A DNA stretch of 64,000 nucleotides from Hymenobacter monticola (GCF_022811645.1 NZ_CP094534.1:1054001-1118000); one strand, 5' to 3'; shown: positions 25,293 through 38,544, counted from the stretch's first letter. Numbers and translations: made by a program. The notes: generated by a model from the sequence alone, not told the origin.

Positions 25293-27332
25293 ATGGAGTA
25301 CCAACTTACCTCTGAATTTAAGCCCACCGGCGACCAGCCCACCGCCATTGCCAAACTCGTGGAGGGCGTGAACAACGGCGAGCCGGCCCAGGTGTTGCTG
25401 GGTGCCACCGGCACCGGCAAAACCTTCACCATGGCCAACGTCATTGCCGAAACCGGCAAGCCGGCCCTGGTGCTGTGCCACAACAAGACGCTGGCCGCCC
25501 AGCTTTACGGCGAGTTCAAGGCATTTTTTCCGAACAACGCCGTCGAGTACTACATCAGCTACTACGACTACTACCAGCCGGAAGCCTACATCGCCAGCAC
25601 CGATGTCTTCATCGAGAAAGACTTGGCCATCAACCAGGAAATCGAGAAGCTGCGGCTGCACACCACCTCCACCCTGCTCAGCGGGCGGCGCGATGTCATT
25701 GTGGTAGCTTCGGTGTCGTGCATCTATGGCATCGGCAACCCCGAGGAATTTGCCAAAAACGTCATTTTTCTGAAGCCAGGCATGCGCTACACGCGCAACA
25801 ACCTGCTCTACCAGTTCGTGCAGATTCTGTACTCGCGCACTGAGGTGGAGTTTTCGCGCGGCACCTTCCGGGTGAAGGGCGACACGGTGGACGTGTTTCC
25901 GGCCTACGCCGACTACGCCATCCGTATCTACTTCTTCGGCGATGAAATCGAGTCGGTGCACAAGATTGACCCCGTCAGCGGCAAGAAGCTGAGCGACGAG
26001 GCCCACGGCATTGCGCTGTATCCGGCCAACCTGTTCGTGACCGGCAAGGAAACGCTGAATTCGGCCATCAAGCAGATTCAGGATGACATGGTGCACCAGC
26101 ACGCCTACTTCGAGAAGGAGGGCCGCGACGCCGAAGCCAAGCGCATCATGGAGCGCACCGAGTTCGATTTGGAGATGATTCGGGAGTTGGGCTACTGCTC
26201 GGGCATCGAGAACTATTCGCGCTATTTCGACGGGCGCACGCCGGGCTCGCGGCCGTTCTGCCTGCTCGACTATTTCCCCAACGACTACCTACTGGTGGTG
26301 GACGAAAGCCACGCCACCATGCCCCAAATCCGGGCCATGTGGGGCGGCGACCGTAGCCGCAAGACGGCGCTTATTGAGTACGGCTTCCGCCTGCCCTCGG
26401 CCCTCGATAACCGCCCACTGACCTTCAACGAGTTTGAAAGCATGTACCGGCAGGCGGTGTTCGTATCGGCCACGCCGGCCGACTACGAGCTGGAGCAAAG
26501 CGGGGGCATCATCGTGGAGCAGATTATCCGCCCCACCGGCCTGCTCGACCCCGAAATCGACCTGCGCCCCAGCATCAACCAGATTGACGACCTGCTGGAC
26601 GAGGTCGACAACCGCGTGAAGCAGGGCGACCGCGTGCTCGTGACCACCCTCACCAAGCGCATGGCCGAGGAGCTGAGCAAGTACATGGACCGCTTGGGTA
26701 TCAAGGTGGAATACGTGCACTCCGACGTGAAAACGCTGGACCGCGTGGAGATTCTGCGCAAGCTGCGTCTGGGCGACATCGACGTGCTCATTGGGGTGAA
26801 CTTGCTGCGCGAAGGGCTCGACTTGCCGGAGGTAAGCCTCGTGGCCATTCTGGATGCCGACAAGGAAGGCTTTCTGCGAGACCAGCGCAGCCTGATTCAG
26901 ACCATGGGCCGCGCGGCGCGGAATGACCGGGGCAAGGTGATTATGTACGCCGACCGCATCACCGGCTCGATGCAGCGCGCCATCGACGAGACAAATCGCC
27001 GACGCGCTACTCAAATGGCCTACAACGAGGAGCACGGCATCACGCCGCGCACGGTGCGCAAGTCGCGCGAGGCCATTATGGGCCAGACCGACCTGGCCGA
27101 CTACCGCATTGTGGAAACCACCGGCTACGCCACGCCCGACGACGGCGCCGCCCTGGCCTTGGCCGCCGAGCCCGTGGTGGCCATGATGACCAAGCCCGAA
27201 CTCGAAAAGCTCATTAAAACCACCGAAAAGCAAATGGAAGCCGCCGCCAAGGACCTGGACTTCCTCACGGCTGCCAAGTTGCGCGACGAGCTGGCCGCGC
27301 TGCGCACCATGCTCAAGGGCAAGCGCGACTAG
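25293..27332 (+). CDS. uvrB: UvrABC system protein B
   Basis: 679 residues, full length. It is the damage-verifying helicase of nucleotide excision repair. Walker A GATGTGKT is at 37-44. The beta-hairpin region YYDYYQPEAYI, which clamps DNA, is near 89-99. The LVVDESHATMPQIRAMWGGD segment (Walker B and motif, cited as VVDESHATMPQ) is near 335. Helicase motifs V and VI (LREGLDLPEV, QTMGRAARN) are near 500-545. The C-terminal UVR motif that binds UvrC (AAKDLDFLTAAKLRDEL) is near 652-668. Confidence 0.97.
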   Translation: MEYQLTSEFKPTGDQPTAIAKLVEGVNNGEPAQVLLGATGTGKTFTMANVIAETGKPALVLCHNKTLAAQLYGEFKAFFPNNAVEYYISYYDYYQPEAYIASTDVFIEKDLAINQEIEKLRLHTTSTLLSGRRDVIVVASVSCIYGIGNPEEFAKNVIFLKPGMRYTRNNLLYQFVQILYSRTEVEFSRGTFRVKGDTVDVFPAYADYAIRIYFFGDEIESVHKIDPVSGKKLSDEAHGIALYPANLFVTGKETLNSAIKQIQDDMVHQHAYFEKEGRDAEAKRIMERTEFDLEMIRELGYCSGIENYSRYFDGRTPGSRPFCLLDYFPNDYLLVVDESHATMPQIRAMWGGDRSRKTALIEYGFRLPSALDNRPLTFNEFESMYRQAVFVSATPADYELEQSGGIIVEQIIRPTGLLDPEIDLRPSINQIDDLLDEVDNRVKQGDRVLVTTLTKRMAEELSKYMDRLGIKVEYVHSDVKTLDRVEILRKLRLGDIDVLIGVNLLREGLDLPEVSLVAILDADKEGFLRDQRSLIQTMGRAARNDRGKVIMYADRITGSMQRAIDETNRRRATQMAYNEEHGITPRTVRKSREAIMGQTDLADYRIVETTGYATPDDGAALALAAEPVVAMMTKPELEKLIKTTEKQMEAAAKDLDFLTAAKLRDELAALRTMLKGKRD

Positions 27333-27358
27333 CCGGTTGGCACGATATTCGGCACGGA

Positions 27359-27394
27359 AGGACCGGGCAGCCACGGAGGCTGCCCGGTCCTTTT
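27359..27394 (+). terminator. Terminator after uvrB
   Basis: GGACCGGGCAGCC with its perfect complement around a 4-base loop, then TTTTC. It lies 26 bases after the uvrB stop codon. Confidence 0.9.
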
Positions 27395-27406
27395 CTTTTC
27401 AGCCCT

Positions 27407-27877
27407 ATGAAACCTTGGCTACTTTTCGCCGCCCTGTTGCCGTGCCGGCTGGCTGCCGCGCAGGCGGTGCCCGTACCGCTGCCGCTGCCTCAAACCAACA
27501 TGCAGCCCACGGTCGTCATCACCCCGATGGAAAACACGCCGAGGGTGCGCTATCAATATCAGTTGGTACACCCGGTGTCGGATTGTGTGTGGCTGGCGCC
27601 GGCGTGGCGGGGCCAGGTGAAACTAGAGCCCGCCCGCAAGTTTATCAACACTAATTTTCAGGGTGAGTTGGAAGGCTTGCTCATGCGAACCATCAACGAG
27701 TTGGTGGCGGAGGGCTGGGAATTCGTTGAAATCCGCACCGAATCAAAGCCATACGGGGCTACGCAAAAAATCGAGAAATCTCCCCAGTCAGCCGACCCCA
27801 CCAATCCCATTTATGTGAGCACGACCTCATTTCATACTTCGTCGGACACGCGCTACCTTTTCCGCAAAGCCCTGTAG
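27407..27877 (+). CDS. Small secreted protein, unknown function
   Basis: 156 residues with a signal peptide (about 1-19, cleavage near AAAQA). A Pro-rich N-terminus leads to a compact domain with two helical stretches (RKFINTNFQGELEGLLMRT and INELVAEGWEFVEIRTE) and a C-terminal strand YLFRKAL. The GWEFVEIRTE type of ending resembles small DUF4177-like proteins that have a W[EK][FL]V strand pattern, but the similarity is weak. It begins only 12 bases after the terminator of uvrB. Confidence 0.65.
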   Translation: MKPWLLFAALLPCRLAAAQAVPVPLPLPQTNMQPTVVITPMENTPRVRYQYQLVHPVSDCVWLAPAWRGQVKLEPARKFINTNFQGELEGLLMRTINELVAEGWEFVEIRTESKPYGATQKIEKSPQSADPTNPIYVSTTSFHTSSDTRYLFRKAL

Positions 27878-27951
27878 ATTTGAGGAAGCCAGACAACCGG
27901 AAGCACGGGGCTGGCAATTGAATCACTTTCACCTTTTATTCTGCATTTCTG

Positions 27952-28659
27952 ATGAAAACACTCCTTTTTTCCACGGCTGTAGCGGCCGTCACGTTTGCCG
28001 CCTGCACGGCCCAGGCCCAGGTGAAACAGCCCCGCCAGGTAGGCAGCTTCCAGGCAATAGAATCCAGCGGCGGCATCGACGTGGTGCTGACGCAGGGCAG
28101 CGGCACCTCCGTGGTCGTCGAAGCTTCCGACGAGGCCCAGGCCCACCTCGTGACCAAAGTGGAAGGCAGCGCCTTGAAAATTGGCTGGGAATCGGGCTTC
28201 TCCTGGAAAAACCTGCTCAGCAACAACCACCATGCCACCGTGTACATCACCTGCCCGCGCCTCTCGGGCCTGAGCCTGAGCGGCGGCTCCGACGCCAAGG
28301 GCCAGTCCGCCTTCTCGGCCGACGACTTCCGCCTCCAGGCCAGCGGCGGCTCCGACGTGAAGCTCAGCCTCACCGCCAAAAGCCTCACCTGCTCCGCCTC
28401 GGGCGGCAGCGACGTGGACCTGAGCGGCCGCGTGGAGCGCCAGACCGTGGACATCAGCGGCGGCTCCGACTACAACGCCTTCGGCCTGCGCAGCACCGCC
28501 GCCACCGTGCGCGCCAGCGGCGGTTCCGACGCCAGCCTGACCGTGGATGGCGAGCTGACCGCCAGCGCCGGCGGTGGCTCCGATGTGCGCTACAAAGGAG
28601 CCGCCCGCCTCACCAACGCGTCCCACTCCGGCGGCAGCAGCGTGCGGCGTGTGCAATAA
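27952..28659 (+). CDS. GIN domain (DUF2807) protein
   Basis: 235 residues with a signal peptide (about 1-22). The head GIN domain begins with the typical VGSFQAIESSGGIDVVLTQG (residues 30-49). A regular right-handed beta-helix-like repeat SGGSDxxL then follows, with GGSD occurring seven times at intervals of about 21 residues (cited motif: SGGSDAKG, SGGSDVKL, SGGSDVDL, SGGSDYNA). Family members are periplasmic or surface adhesins or sensors without known activity. Confidence 0.85.
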   Translation: MKTLLFSTAVAAVTFAACTAQAQVKQPRQVGSFQAIESSGGIDVVLTQGSGTSVVVEASDEAQAHLVTKVEGSALKIGWESGFSWKNLLSNNHHATVYITCPRLSGLSLSGGSDAKGQSAFSADDFRLQASGGSDVKLSLTAKSLTCSASGGSDVDLSGRVERQTVDISGGSDYNAFGLRSTAATVRASGGSDASLTVDGELTASAGGGSDVRYKGAARLTNASHSGGSSVRRVQ

Positions 28660-28726
28660 ATCGAGCATAAATGCTTGGCACACCCTATTTTCGCAAATTA
28701 GATGAGCCCGTTGGGGCATAAATTCT

Positions 28727-28760
28727 AAAGCCCAAACCTGACCTGTTTGGGCTTTTTTTA
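28727..28760 (+). terminator. Terminator after GIN gene
   Basis: AAGCCCAAAC and GTTTGGGCTT around CTGACCT, then a run of T. It separates the GIN and amidohydrolase genes, which converge. Confidence 0.85.
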
Positions 28761-28806
28761 TACCATTTATGCAGCACAAACCTTTTGTGCACTTAGTCAA
28801 CCCTTG

Positions 28807-30147
28807 CTAAGGCTGCTTGTAAAGCGCGCCGCCCTTCATTACCAGCCGCACTTGGCGCACGGCGGCTACGTCCTGCGTGGGGTCGCCGGCCACGGCCACG
28901 AGGTCGGCCAGCAGGCCGGGGCTGATGCGGCCGCGGTCGGCGAGGTGGAAGATGCGGGCGTTGCCGCTGGTGGCCTGGCGTAGCACCTGCAGCGGGCTGA
29001 GGCCGTAGTCGCGCACCAGCAGCTCCATTTCGCGGGCGTTGTCGCCGTGGGCAAATACTCCGACATCGCCGCCCAGCGCCAGCGTCACGCCGGCTTTCAG
29101 CGCGGCCTGCATGCTGAGGTGCTTTTGCTCCACGCGCGGCGGTAGGGCATCCTGGCCTTTTTTCCAGCCTTTGTATTGGGCAATGGCGTCGGTGGCAGCC
29201 ACGGTGGGGCACAGGGCCACGCCGCGCTTTTTCATTAGCTGGAATACTTCCAACGTGCCTTCGTCGCCGTGCTCAATGGTTTCGACGCCGGCCAGCACGG
29301 CGCGGCGCATGCCCTCGGGCGTGCTGGCGTGGGCCACCACGCCCCGGCCCGCCGAGCGCGCGGTTTGCACTATCAGGGTTAGCTCTTCTTGCGAGAAGGT
29401 GGGCTGGGCGCTGCCGCCCGGGCCCCAGCGGTAGTCGGCGTACACTTTCACCACGTCGGCGCCCTTGCCCATCTGCTCGCGCACGGCCCGGGTGATGCCG
29501 TCCACGCCATCGGCTTCCTGGGCACCCTGGGGCACGTCTTCGTCGACCGACAGCTTAGGGCCGTAGCTGCCCGTGGCCACCAGCGCCCGCGTGGCCACCA
29601 GCAGGCGCGGGCCGGGAATAATGCCCTTGTCGATAGCTTGCTTAAGGCCCACGTCGGCGTAAACCGCCCCTTCGGTGCCCAGGTCGCGGGCCGTGGTGAA
29701 GCCGGCCAGCAGCGTGCGCTGGGCATGCGCCGTGGCCCGCGCCACGCGCAGCGCCTGCGATTCCAGCAGCACCTGGTCGTTCCAGGGCGTTTCGTTGTAG
29801 GGGTGCAGCAGCAGGTGCGAGTGGCCTTCGATGAGGCCCGGCAGCAAGGTAAGGCCGGGCAGTTCCAGGGTGCGCCCGCCCGCGGGCAAGGCCAGCTGCG
29901 CCGCCGGGCCAGCCGCCGTTATCCGGTCTTTTTCGACCAGCACGGCCCAGCCGGCGTGCAGGTCCTGGCCATCGAATACGGCCGCAGGCCGCAGCAGCAC
30001 GGCCGCCGGGGCTACGGGTCCAGCAGCGGGCTGCGCCTGCGTTTGCCAAGCCACACCGGCCAGCGAGGCCGCGAGGCCCCATCGCCGCACGCACCCGGCC
30101 AACGCCACCCTGCTTAATCTTTTACATAAAATTCCAAACCGTCGCAT
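28807..30147 (-). CDS. Secreted amidohydrolase (metal-dependent)
   Basis: 446 residues from the ATG at 30147, which starts a signal-like hydrophobic region (ending TQAQ, about residue 40). The metal-site motif GLIEGHSHLLLHP holds the HxH. Further motifs are a lysine in VVKVYADYRWG (carbamylated bridging Lys candidate), HASTPEGM, ETIEHGDEGT and GGDVGVFAHGDN, where the last aspartate belongs to the family's catalytic set. This is the imidazolonepropionase/prolidase-like branch seen as Xaa-Pro dipeptidases or lactonases in annotations. The substrate is unknown. Confidence 0.88.
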   Translation of the reverse strand: MRRFGILCKRLSRVALAGCVRRWGLAASLAGVAWQTQAQPAAGPVAPAAVLLRPAAVFDGQDLHAGWAVLVEKDRITAAGPAAQLALPAGGRTLELPGLTLLPGLIEGHSHLLLHPYNETPWNDQVLLESQALRVARATAHAQRTLLAGFTTARDLGTEGAVYADVGLKQAIDKGIIPGPRLLVATRALVATGSYGPKLSVDEDVPQGAQEADGVDGITRAVREQMGKGADVVKVYADYRWGPGGSAQPTFSQEELTLIVQTARSAGRGVVAHASTPEGMRRAVLAGVETIEHGDEGTLEVFQLMKKRGVALCPTVAATDAIAQYKGWKKGQDALPPRVEQKHLSMQAALKAGVTLALGGDVGVFAHGDNAREMELLVRDYGLSPLQVLRQATSGNARIFHLADRGRISPGLLADLVAVAGDPTQDVAAVRQVRLVMKGGALYKQP

Positions 30148-30240
30148 GGCGCAAGGCAAGCATCCTGGCATCACCCGATGCCGGCGAAGCGAAGCTACAG
30201 CCCGGACTTGATGAAGGCCGCGCCCCGGGCTTTAAACTAC

Positions 30241-30272
30241 AGCGCCCCCAGCCGGAAAGGGCTGGGGGCGCT
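30241..30272 (-). terminator. Hairpin downstream of small regulatory-domain gene
   Basis: AGCGCCCCCAGCC and GGCTGGGGGCGCT around GGAAAG. It follows the stop of the minus-strand gene at 30309. The T run is weak, so efficiency is uncertain. Confidence 0.55.
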
Positions 30273-30308
30273 GGTAACACGCAACGAAAAATGCGGAATG
30301 GGTCCGAA

Positions 30309-30773
30309 CTAGAGGCGACGCAGGGTGCGGCGTACTTCGCGGTGGGCGGTTTTCATATAGGCTTTCAGCTCCTGCTTGCGGCCGACTTTGATGGGCTGGG
30401 GCGAGGCCAGCCGCAGGGTGGTATCGGGCGAGTCAGGCTGCACCGACACAGTTTCGTCGGCGAAGCCGGCGTAGCTCACGGTGAGCGGCACGGCGGCTGC
30501 GGTAACCGGCAGCAGCACGCTGAATTCACCGTTGGAGTTGCTCACGGCCATTTCTTTGGTGCCCACCACCTTTATCACCGCGCCGGGCAACGGGCCGTCG
30601 GGGTTCACCACGCGGCCGATGAAGGTGCGGGTGGCGCCGTCTTCGCGCGGGCTGCTGGCCGTGCGCGGCGTGTAGGCCGAGCTGCTGGCATAAACGGCTT
30701 GCGCCTGCGCGGTGAAGCTATTGAGTGTCAAGACCGCGAAGAAGGAAACTACCGAGAGAAACGAAGCGCGCAT
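30309..30773 (-). CDS. Carboxypeptidase-regulatory-like domain protein
   Basis: 154 residues with signal peptide (about 1-25). One beta-sandwich domain is visible: FIGRVVNPDGPLPGAVIKVVGT then AVSNSNGEFSV and VSYAGFADETVSV. That is the carboxypeptidase-like fold that usually sits at the N-terminus of TonB receptors. Here it is alone, followed by a basic C-terminal helix (REVRRTLRRL). Role unknown; perhaps surface contact or receptor partner. Confidence 0.82.
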   Translation of the reverse strand: MRASFLSVVSFFAVLTLNSFTAQAQAVYASSSAYTPRTASSPREDGATRTFIGRVVNPDGPLPGAVIKVVGTKEMAVSNSNGEFSVLLPVTAAAVPLTVSYAGFADETVSVQPDSPDTTLRLASPQPIKVGRKQELKAYMKTAHREVRRTLRRL

Positions 30774-31101
30774 GAGCAGAGAAAAATGGCGTGATGGCTA
30801 CCGTTGTTGAACGATATAAATTTAACCTTGTACCCTTCCCATTTTTACCACTCCCTGGCTCAATCGACTGACTAGCACGGCCAATGGCAGCATTTTCTCC
30901 GGCAACGGAAATAAACGGCTTGCAAACGTGGCATAACCAATAACGACTTGCCTCTAACCAAGAAGCCACACGTCCTCAATGACTGAGTGACATTCATTGC
31001 CCTGCTACCGCAAGGTGAGGCATGCACCGCTGGAAACGTAGCGGCGGGCGAAAAATTCGGGCCGGATGGCAATAGGATGCGGCGGCTGCACCGGCTGGCT
31101 G

Positions 31102-31109
31102 TAGTTTTG
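31102..31109 (+). promoter_or_regulatory. TAGTTTTG -7 element upstream of icd
   Basis: Exact TAnnTTTG element about 100 bases before icd, but without a clear TTG at the right distance. The rest of the 436-base gap (30774-31209) shows no gene or clear structure. Confidence 0.3.
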
Positions 31110-31209
31110 TGTAGCACCTGCGGAAAGCAAAGGAGGCACAGCCGCCTGACTGCCTACTCTACTTTCCGCGCTTGCCCACGCCAACTACATCTTACTTAAG
31201 CTTTTACCC

Positions 31210-32442
31210 ATGACCAAAATAAAAGTAGCCAACCCCGTGGTGGAACTTGATGGCGACGAAATGACGCGCATCATCTGGAAATTCATCAAGGACAAGCTGA
31301 TTACGCCCTATCTGGAGCTCGACATCAAGTACTACGACCTCGGCATTGAGTACCGCGACCAGACGAACGACCAGGTGACCATCGACGCGGCCAACGCCAT
31401 CAAACAGTACGGCGTGGGCATTAAGTGCGCCACCATCACCCCCGACGAGGAGCGGGTGAAGGAGTTCAACCTGAAGCAGATGTGGAAGTCGCCGAACGGC
31501 ACCATCCGCAACATTCTCGATGGCACGGTGTTCCGCGAGCCCATCGTGATGCAGAATGTGCCCCGCCTGGTGCCCAACTGGACGGCCCCGATTTGCATTG
31601 GACGCCACGCTTTCGGCGACCAGTACCGCGCCACCGACTTCGTGACCAAGGGCAAGGGCAAGCTCACCATCACCTTCCAGCCCGAGGACGGCGGCGAGGC
31701 GCTGTCGTTTGAGGTGTTCAACTTCAAGAGCGACGGCGTGGCCCTGGCCATGTACAACACCGACGAAAGCATCCGCGGCTTCGCCCACGCCTGCTTCAAC
31801 CAGGCCCTGATGAAGGGCTGGCCCCTGTACCTGAGCACCAAGAACACCATCCTGAAGAAGTACGACGGCCGCTTCAAGGACATCTTCCAGGAGATTTACG
31901 AGCAGGACTACCTGGCCAAGTTCCAGGCCGCCGGCATCACCTACGAGCACCGCCTGATTGACGACATGGTGGCCTCGGCGCTGAAGTGGAACGGCAACTT
32001 CGTGTGGGCCTGCAAAAACTACGACGGCGATGTGCAAAGCGACACTGTGGCCCAGGGCTTCGGCTCGCTCGGCCTGATGACCAGCACGCTGGTGACGCCC
32101 GACGGCGGCACCATGGAGGCCGAAGCCGCCCACGGCACCGTGACGCGCCACTACCGCGACCACCAGAAGGGCAAGCCCACCAGCACCAACCCCATCGCCA
32201 GCATCTTCGCCTGGACGCGCGGCCTGGAGTTCCGCGGCAAGCTCGACGGCAACCAGGAGCTCATCGACTTCTGCCACGCCCTGGAGCAGGTGTGCATCGA
32301 AACCGTGGAAAGCGGCAAAATGACCAAGGACCTCGCCGTCTGCATCCACGGCAACAAGGTGGAGCACGGCCGCGACTACCTCTACACCGAGGAATTCCTG
32401 GAAGCGCTGGACCAGAACCTGCAAGCCAAGCTGGGCAAGTAA
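31210..32442 (+). CDS. icd: NADP-dependent isocitrate dehydrogenase
   Basis: 410 residues. It is the dimeric, eukaryote-like type, which oxidatively decarboxylates isocitrate to 2-oxoglutarate with NADP. Substrate residues match the human cytosolic enzyme by position: SPNGTIRN with Arg100, FREP with Arg109, and [14 protein letters not shown] with Arg132. The metal-binding LIDDMVA and coenzyme region [16 protein letters not shown] (about 307-322) are also present. It stands alone, with a strong terminator after it. Confidence 0.96.
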   Translation: MTKIKVANPVVELDGDEMTRIIWKFIKDKLITPYLELDIKYYDLGIEYRDQTNDQVTIDAANAIKQYGVGIKCATITPDEERVKEFNLKQMWKSPNGTIRNILDGTVFREPIVMQNVPRLVPNWTAPICIGRHAFGDQYRATDFVTKGKGKLTITFQPEDGGEALSFEVFNFKSDGVALAMYNTDESIRGFAHACFNQALMKGWPLYLSTKNTILKKYDGRFKDIFQEIYEQDYLAKFQAAGITYEHRLIDDMVASALKWNGNFVWACKNYDGDVQSDTVAQGFGSLGLMTSTLVTPDGGTMEAEAAHGTVTRHYRDHQKGKPTSTNPIASIFAWTRGLEFRGKLDGNQELIDFCHALEQVCIETVESGKMTKDLAVCIHGNKVEHGRDYLYTEEFLEALDQNLQAKLGK

Positions 32443-32462
32443 TTCGGTCTTATTTTAAAACG

Positions 32463-32500
32463 AAAAAAGGTCCCCGCCGATTGGTGGGGACCTTTTTTAT
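32463..32500 (+). terminator. Terminator after icd
   Basis: AAAAAAGGTCCCC and GGGGACCTTTTTT pair around a GCCGATTGGT loop, 21 bases after the stop codon. The flanking A and T runs allow it to work on both strands. Confidence 0.9.
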
Positions 32501-32658
32501 GCCCCGGCTACCGCTTTAAGTAATGGGGCAGAAGTAGGCAGATGAAGCAAGGCACCGCCGGTCCGACTGCCCCAAGCGGTCAGACCGGTTGAAGCCACAA
32601 CTTTCGGTTGCCCAACGGCCTGGTCCGACCGCATAGGCATTTCCTTTAGCCCGACTCT

Positions 32659-33312
32659 TTAAAGGGAGGCTGTGCCGCGAATCATAATGCGCGGCGGGCT
32701 CCCGGGCGCAGGGGCCGGCTTGGGTATTTCTTTGTGCGCAATCTGAATTTCAACCCAAGTAATGGCCCCGAGAGCAGCGGCGTGGGTTACCTTGACTTCG
32801 CCAATGGAAGCATTCGCCACGCGAATACTGGCCTCGCTCGTCAGCATCCCGTTTATTGAATAGCGCACGGTCCCCTCGGCCCCGAACAGCTGACCTATTT
32901 CGGCCAGCGTGCGGCTTTTCACTGCTGCATGCGCTCTTGGCGTAGGAGTAATGTCGATGATGCCGTAGGTCGTCAGATTGTGCCAGGGTCGGGGCGCATC
33001 AGCCCCTTTGTACACGCGCAGCTTCTGCACGTCGTCCGGTTTGATATTCGCGAAGCCGTTGTCGATAATTACCTGCGAGTTGAGGATGTACAGCGGAGCG
33101 GGGGCTGCCGCTGCGGGCCGGGGCGCTACGTTGACCTGCGGCACCGCAGCTCCGGCGGACGGCCCAACAGGCACGCCGACCAGCGGCCTCCCGGACAGCA
33201 CAGCCGGCATTCGAGGAGCAAGGGGAGCTACTGCTTTTTGCTGCGCCCAAGCCGGTAGCCCGGTCAGGCAACAGATGGTTAGCAGCAGCGAGGCAATTCG
33301 GAGGTGGCGCAT
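32659..33312 (-). CDS. Secreted protein with TonB plug-like segment
   Basis: 217 residues with signal peptide (about 1-25, WAQQ). A Pro/Ala-rich stretch leads to APLYILNSQVII (about 88), then IKPDDVQKLRVYKGADAP and YGIIDITPTP. This order resembles the plug domain of SusC/TonB receptors (PLYVLDG, then IESIEVLK, then YG..GVIxI), without any barrel. A C-terminal region (about 150-217) has no match that I know. The start at 33312 begins the signal peptide. It may be an interaction module; function not known. Confidence 0.7.
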   Translation of the reverse strand: MRHLRIASLLLTICCLTGLPAWAQQKAVAPLAPRMPAVLSGRPLVGVPVGPSAGAAVPQVNVAPRPAAAAPAPLYILNSQVIIDNGFANIKPDDVQKLRVYKGADAPRPWHNLTTYGIIDITPTPRAHAAVKSRTLAEIGQLFGAEGTVRYSINGMLTSEASIRVANASIGEVKVTHAAALGAITWVEIQIAHKEIPKPAPAPGSPPRIMIRGTASL

Positions 33313-33466
33313 GGCGAAGGCGTTAAGGACAAGAGAGCAGTGTAAAGACGCAACCCTTTGCGTCCGTCGATGCACAACATCCCTTGGCAACGGATGTCTG
33401 AACAGCAAGGTACCGGTCGCTCAACTACGAGATGCGAAGCGTCACGCTTTTACACATCCTTGGGCC

Positions 33467-36679
<3,213 letters not shown>

Positions 36680-36686
36680 TTAGTTA

Positions 36687-36780
36687 TGCTGTCACGTTGA
36701 GTACAAAGCAGAACGTTCTCACGTTGAAATGAATGTTTCATCTTGAGAAGACCCTTCGCAGTGCTTAGCAGCATGACAGC
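36687..36780. repeat. Degenerate inverted repeat between GH2 and GH51 genes
   Basis: GCTGTCA at the left and TGACAGC at the right border two internal copies of ACGTTGAG/CATCTTGAG-like sequence and GACCCTTCGC. It resembles a decayed member of the family seen at 14761. Pairing is imperfect. Confidence 0.35.
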
Positions 36781-36796
36781 TTTGGGCCCCTCTCCC

Positions 36797-38347
36797 CTAC
36801 TTCAGCTCCAGCACGACCACCGACTTGGCCGGCAGCGTCACAGCCAGCTTGTCGCCCTTCTTTTTGGCGCCGGTGAAGGCGGCCAAGGCCACAGTGCCGG
36901 GTTTGTCAAACGTGTTGTAATCGTTGATTTTGGCCGAAGTCAACACCCGCCCGGTCACGGTTTTCCAACTCACGCCGGGTAGGGCCGTTTCCAGGGCTAG
37001 GGGCTTGTTGGGGTCGAGGTTGACGAGGGAAATGTGCACCGCGCCGCTTTTGTCTTTGGAAGCCGAGGCGTTCAGGGCCGGGATTTTTTCGTTGCCAAAC
37101 ACGTAGTCGGGGCTGTTGAACTGTACGGGCAGAAACTCGGCGTCCTGGTGCACCTGGTAGAGGTCGAACACGTGGTAGGTGGGCGTGAGCAGCATCTTCT
37201 CCTTGTCCGTCAGCACCAGGGCCTGCAGCACGTTCACGGCCTGGGCCAGGTTGGCCCCGCGCACCCGGTCGCAGTGGTTGTTGAAGATATTGAGCGTGGT
37301 ACCGGCCACCAGCGCGTCGCGCAGCGAGTTCTGCTGGTACAGGAAGCCGGGGTTGGTGCCGGGTTCTACGTCGGTCCACACGCCCCACTCGTCCACCAGC
37401 AGGGCCACCTTCTTGTCCTTGTCGTACTTGTCCATAATGGCCGCGTGGCGGGCCACAATGGCGTCCATGCGCAGGCAGTTGCGCAGCGTGCTGAAGTACA
37501 TATCCTCCCCGAAGCCAGTAGCCTTGCCCTTGCTGCCGCTCCAGCTGCCGGTGGGCAGCGTGTACTGGTGCAAGGTAAGGCCCCACATCTGGTTCAGCGG
37601 GATGTTTTTCATGCACGTCTCGGTCCAGTTGGCGTCGTCGCCGTTGGCCCCGCTCACAATGCGCTTGAGCTTGGTGCCGGGGTAGTCGTGGGCGAAGGTG
37701 GCGTAACGCTTGTACACGTCGGTGTAGTACTGGGCGGTCATGTTGCCGCCGCAGCCCCAGCTTTCGTTGCCGATGCCCCACCAACTCACCTTGTAAGGCT
37801 CGGGGCGGCCGTTTTTGCGCCGCTCCAGCACCAGGGGCGTTTCCTCGTTCGAGTTGAGGTACTCCATCCACCCGGCCATTTCCTGCACGGTGCCGCTGCC
37901 CACGTTAGCCGCCAGGTAGGGCTCGGTGCCCAGCAACTGGCACAGTTCAAGAAACTCGTGTGTGCCGAAGCTATTATCCTCCAACGTATTGCCCCACCAC
38001 AAATTCAACATTTTGGGGCGCTGGGCGGCGGGGCCCACGCCGTCGTGCCAGTGGTAGGTATCGGCGAAGCAGCCGCCGGGCCAGCGCAGGTTGGGCACGT
38101 GGATTTTTTGCAGCGCCTGCACCACGTCCATCCGAATGCGGCCCTGCTTGGGCACGTTCAATTGCTCATCCACCCAAAAACCGTCGTAGATGCAGCGCCC
38201 TAGGTGCTCGGCAAATTGCCCCTGAATGTGCTTACTGATAAGAAGCTTGGGGTCGCCGGGTTGCACGGTAAGTTGCACGGGCTGGGCCGCAGCCAGCAGC
38301 GGCGCGCCTGCGGTCAGCAGGGCAGCAAGGGAGCGAAAGAAGCGCAT
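36797..38347 (-). CDS. GH51 alpha-L-arabinofuranosidase
   Basis: 516 residues with signal peptide (about 1-21). The TIM barrel carries the acid/base Glu195 (WWGIGNESWGCGG) and nucleophile Glu320 (LLVDEWGVW). Other family segments are NLRWPGGCFADTYHW (about 83-97) and a C-terminal beta-sandwich (about 400-516, LVNLDPNKP). It removes terminal arabinofuranose from arabinan, arabinoxylan or arabinogalactan. It is transcribed in the same direction as the GH2 gene, 180 bases away, probably together. Confidence 0.94.
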   Translation of the reverse strand: MRFFRSLAALLTAGAPLLAAAQPVQLTVQPGDPKLLISKHIQGQFAEHLGRCIYDGFWVDEQLNVPKQGRIRMDVVQALQKIHVPNLRWPGGCFADTYHWHDGVGPAAQRPKMLNLWWGNTLEDNSFGTHEFLELCQLLGTEPYLAANVGSGTVQEMAGWMEYLNSNEETPLVLERRKNGRPEPYKVSWWGIGNESWGCGGNMTAQYYTDVYKRYATFAHDYPGTKLKRIVSGANGDDANWTETCMKNIPLNQMWGLTLHQYTLPTGSWSGSKGKATGFGEDMYFSTLRNCLRMDAIVARHAAIMDKYDKDKKVALLVDEWGVWTDVEPGTNPGFLYQQNSLRDALVAGTTLNIFNNHCDRVRGANLAQAVNVLQALVLTDKEKMLLTPTYHVFDLYQVHQDAEFLPVQFNSPDYVFGNEKIPALNASASKDKSGAVHISLVNLDPNKPLALETALPGVSWKTVTGRVLTSAKINDYNTFDKPGTVALAAFTGAKKKGDKLAVTLPAKSVVVLELK

Positions 38348-38544
38348 TTATAAACGAGGTATTGGGTGGGATAAAGTCAATGAGCGAAGCAACGCTGCAA
38401 GTTAGATTATCGATTGTGTAAATGCGTCGCGCCTAAAACAAACATTGGGGTTCAATCACGAAAATCTACAGCCTAACAGGCCAAACTAATTTTCACCCGT
38501 AACGCACTGCCTCAGATTCTACCCCAAACCCCGACTTTTAGCGG

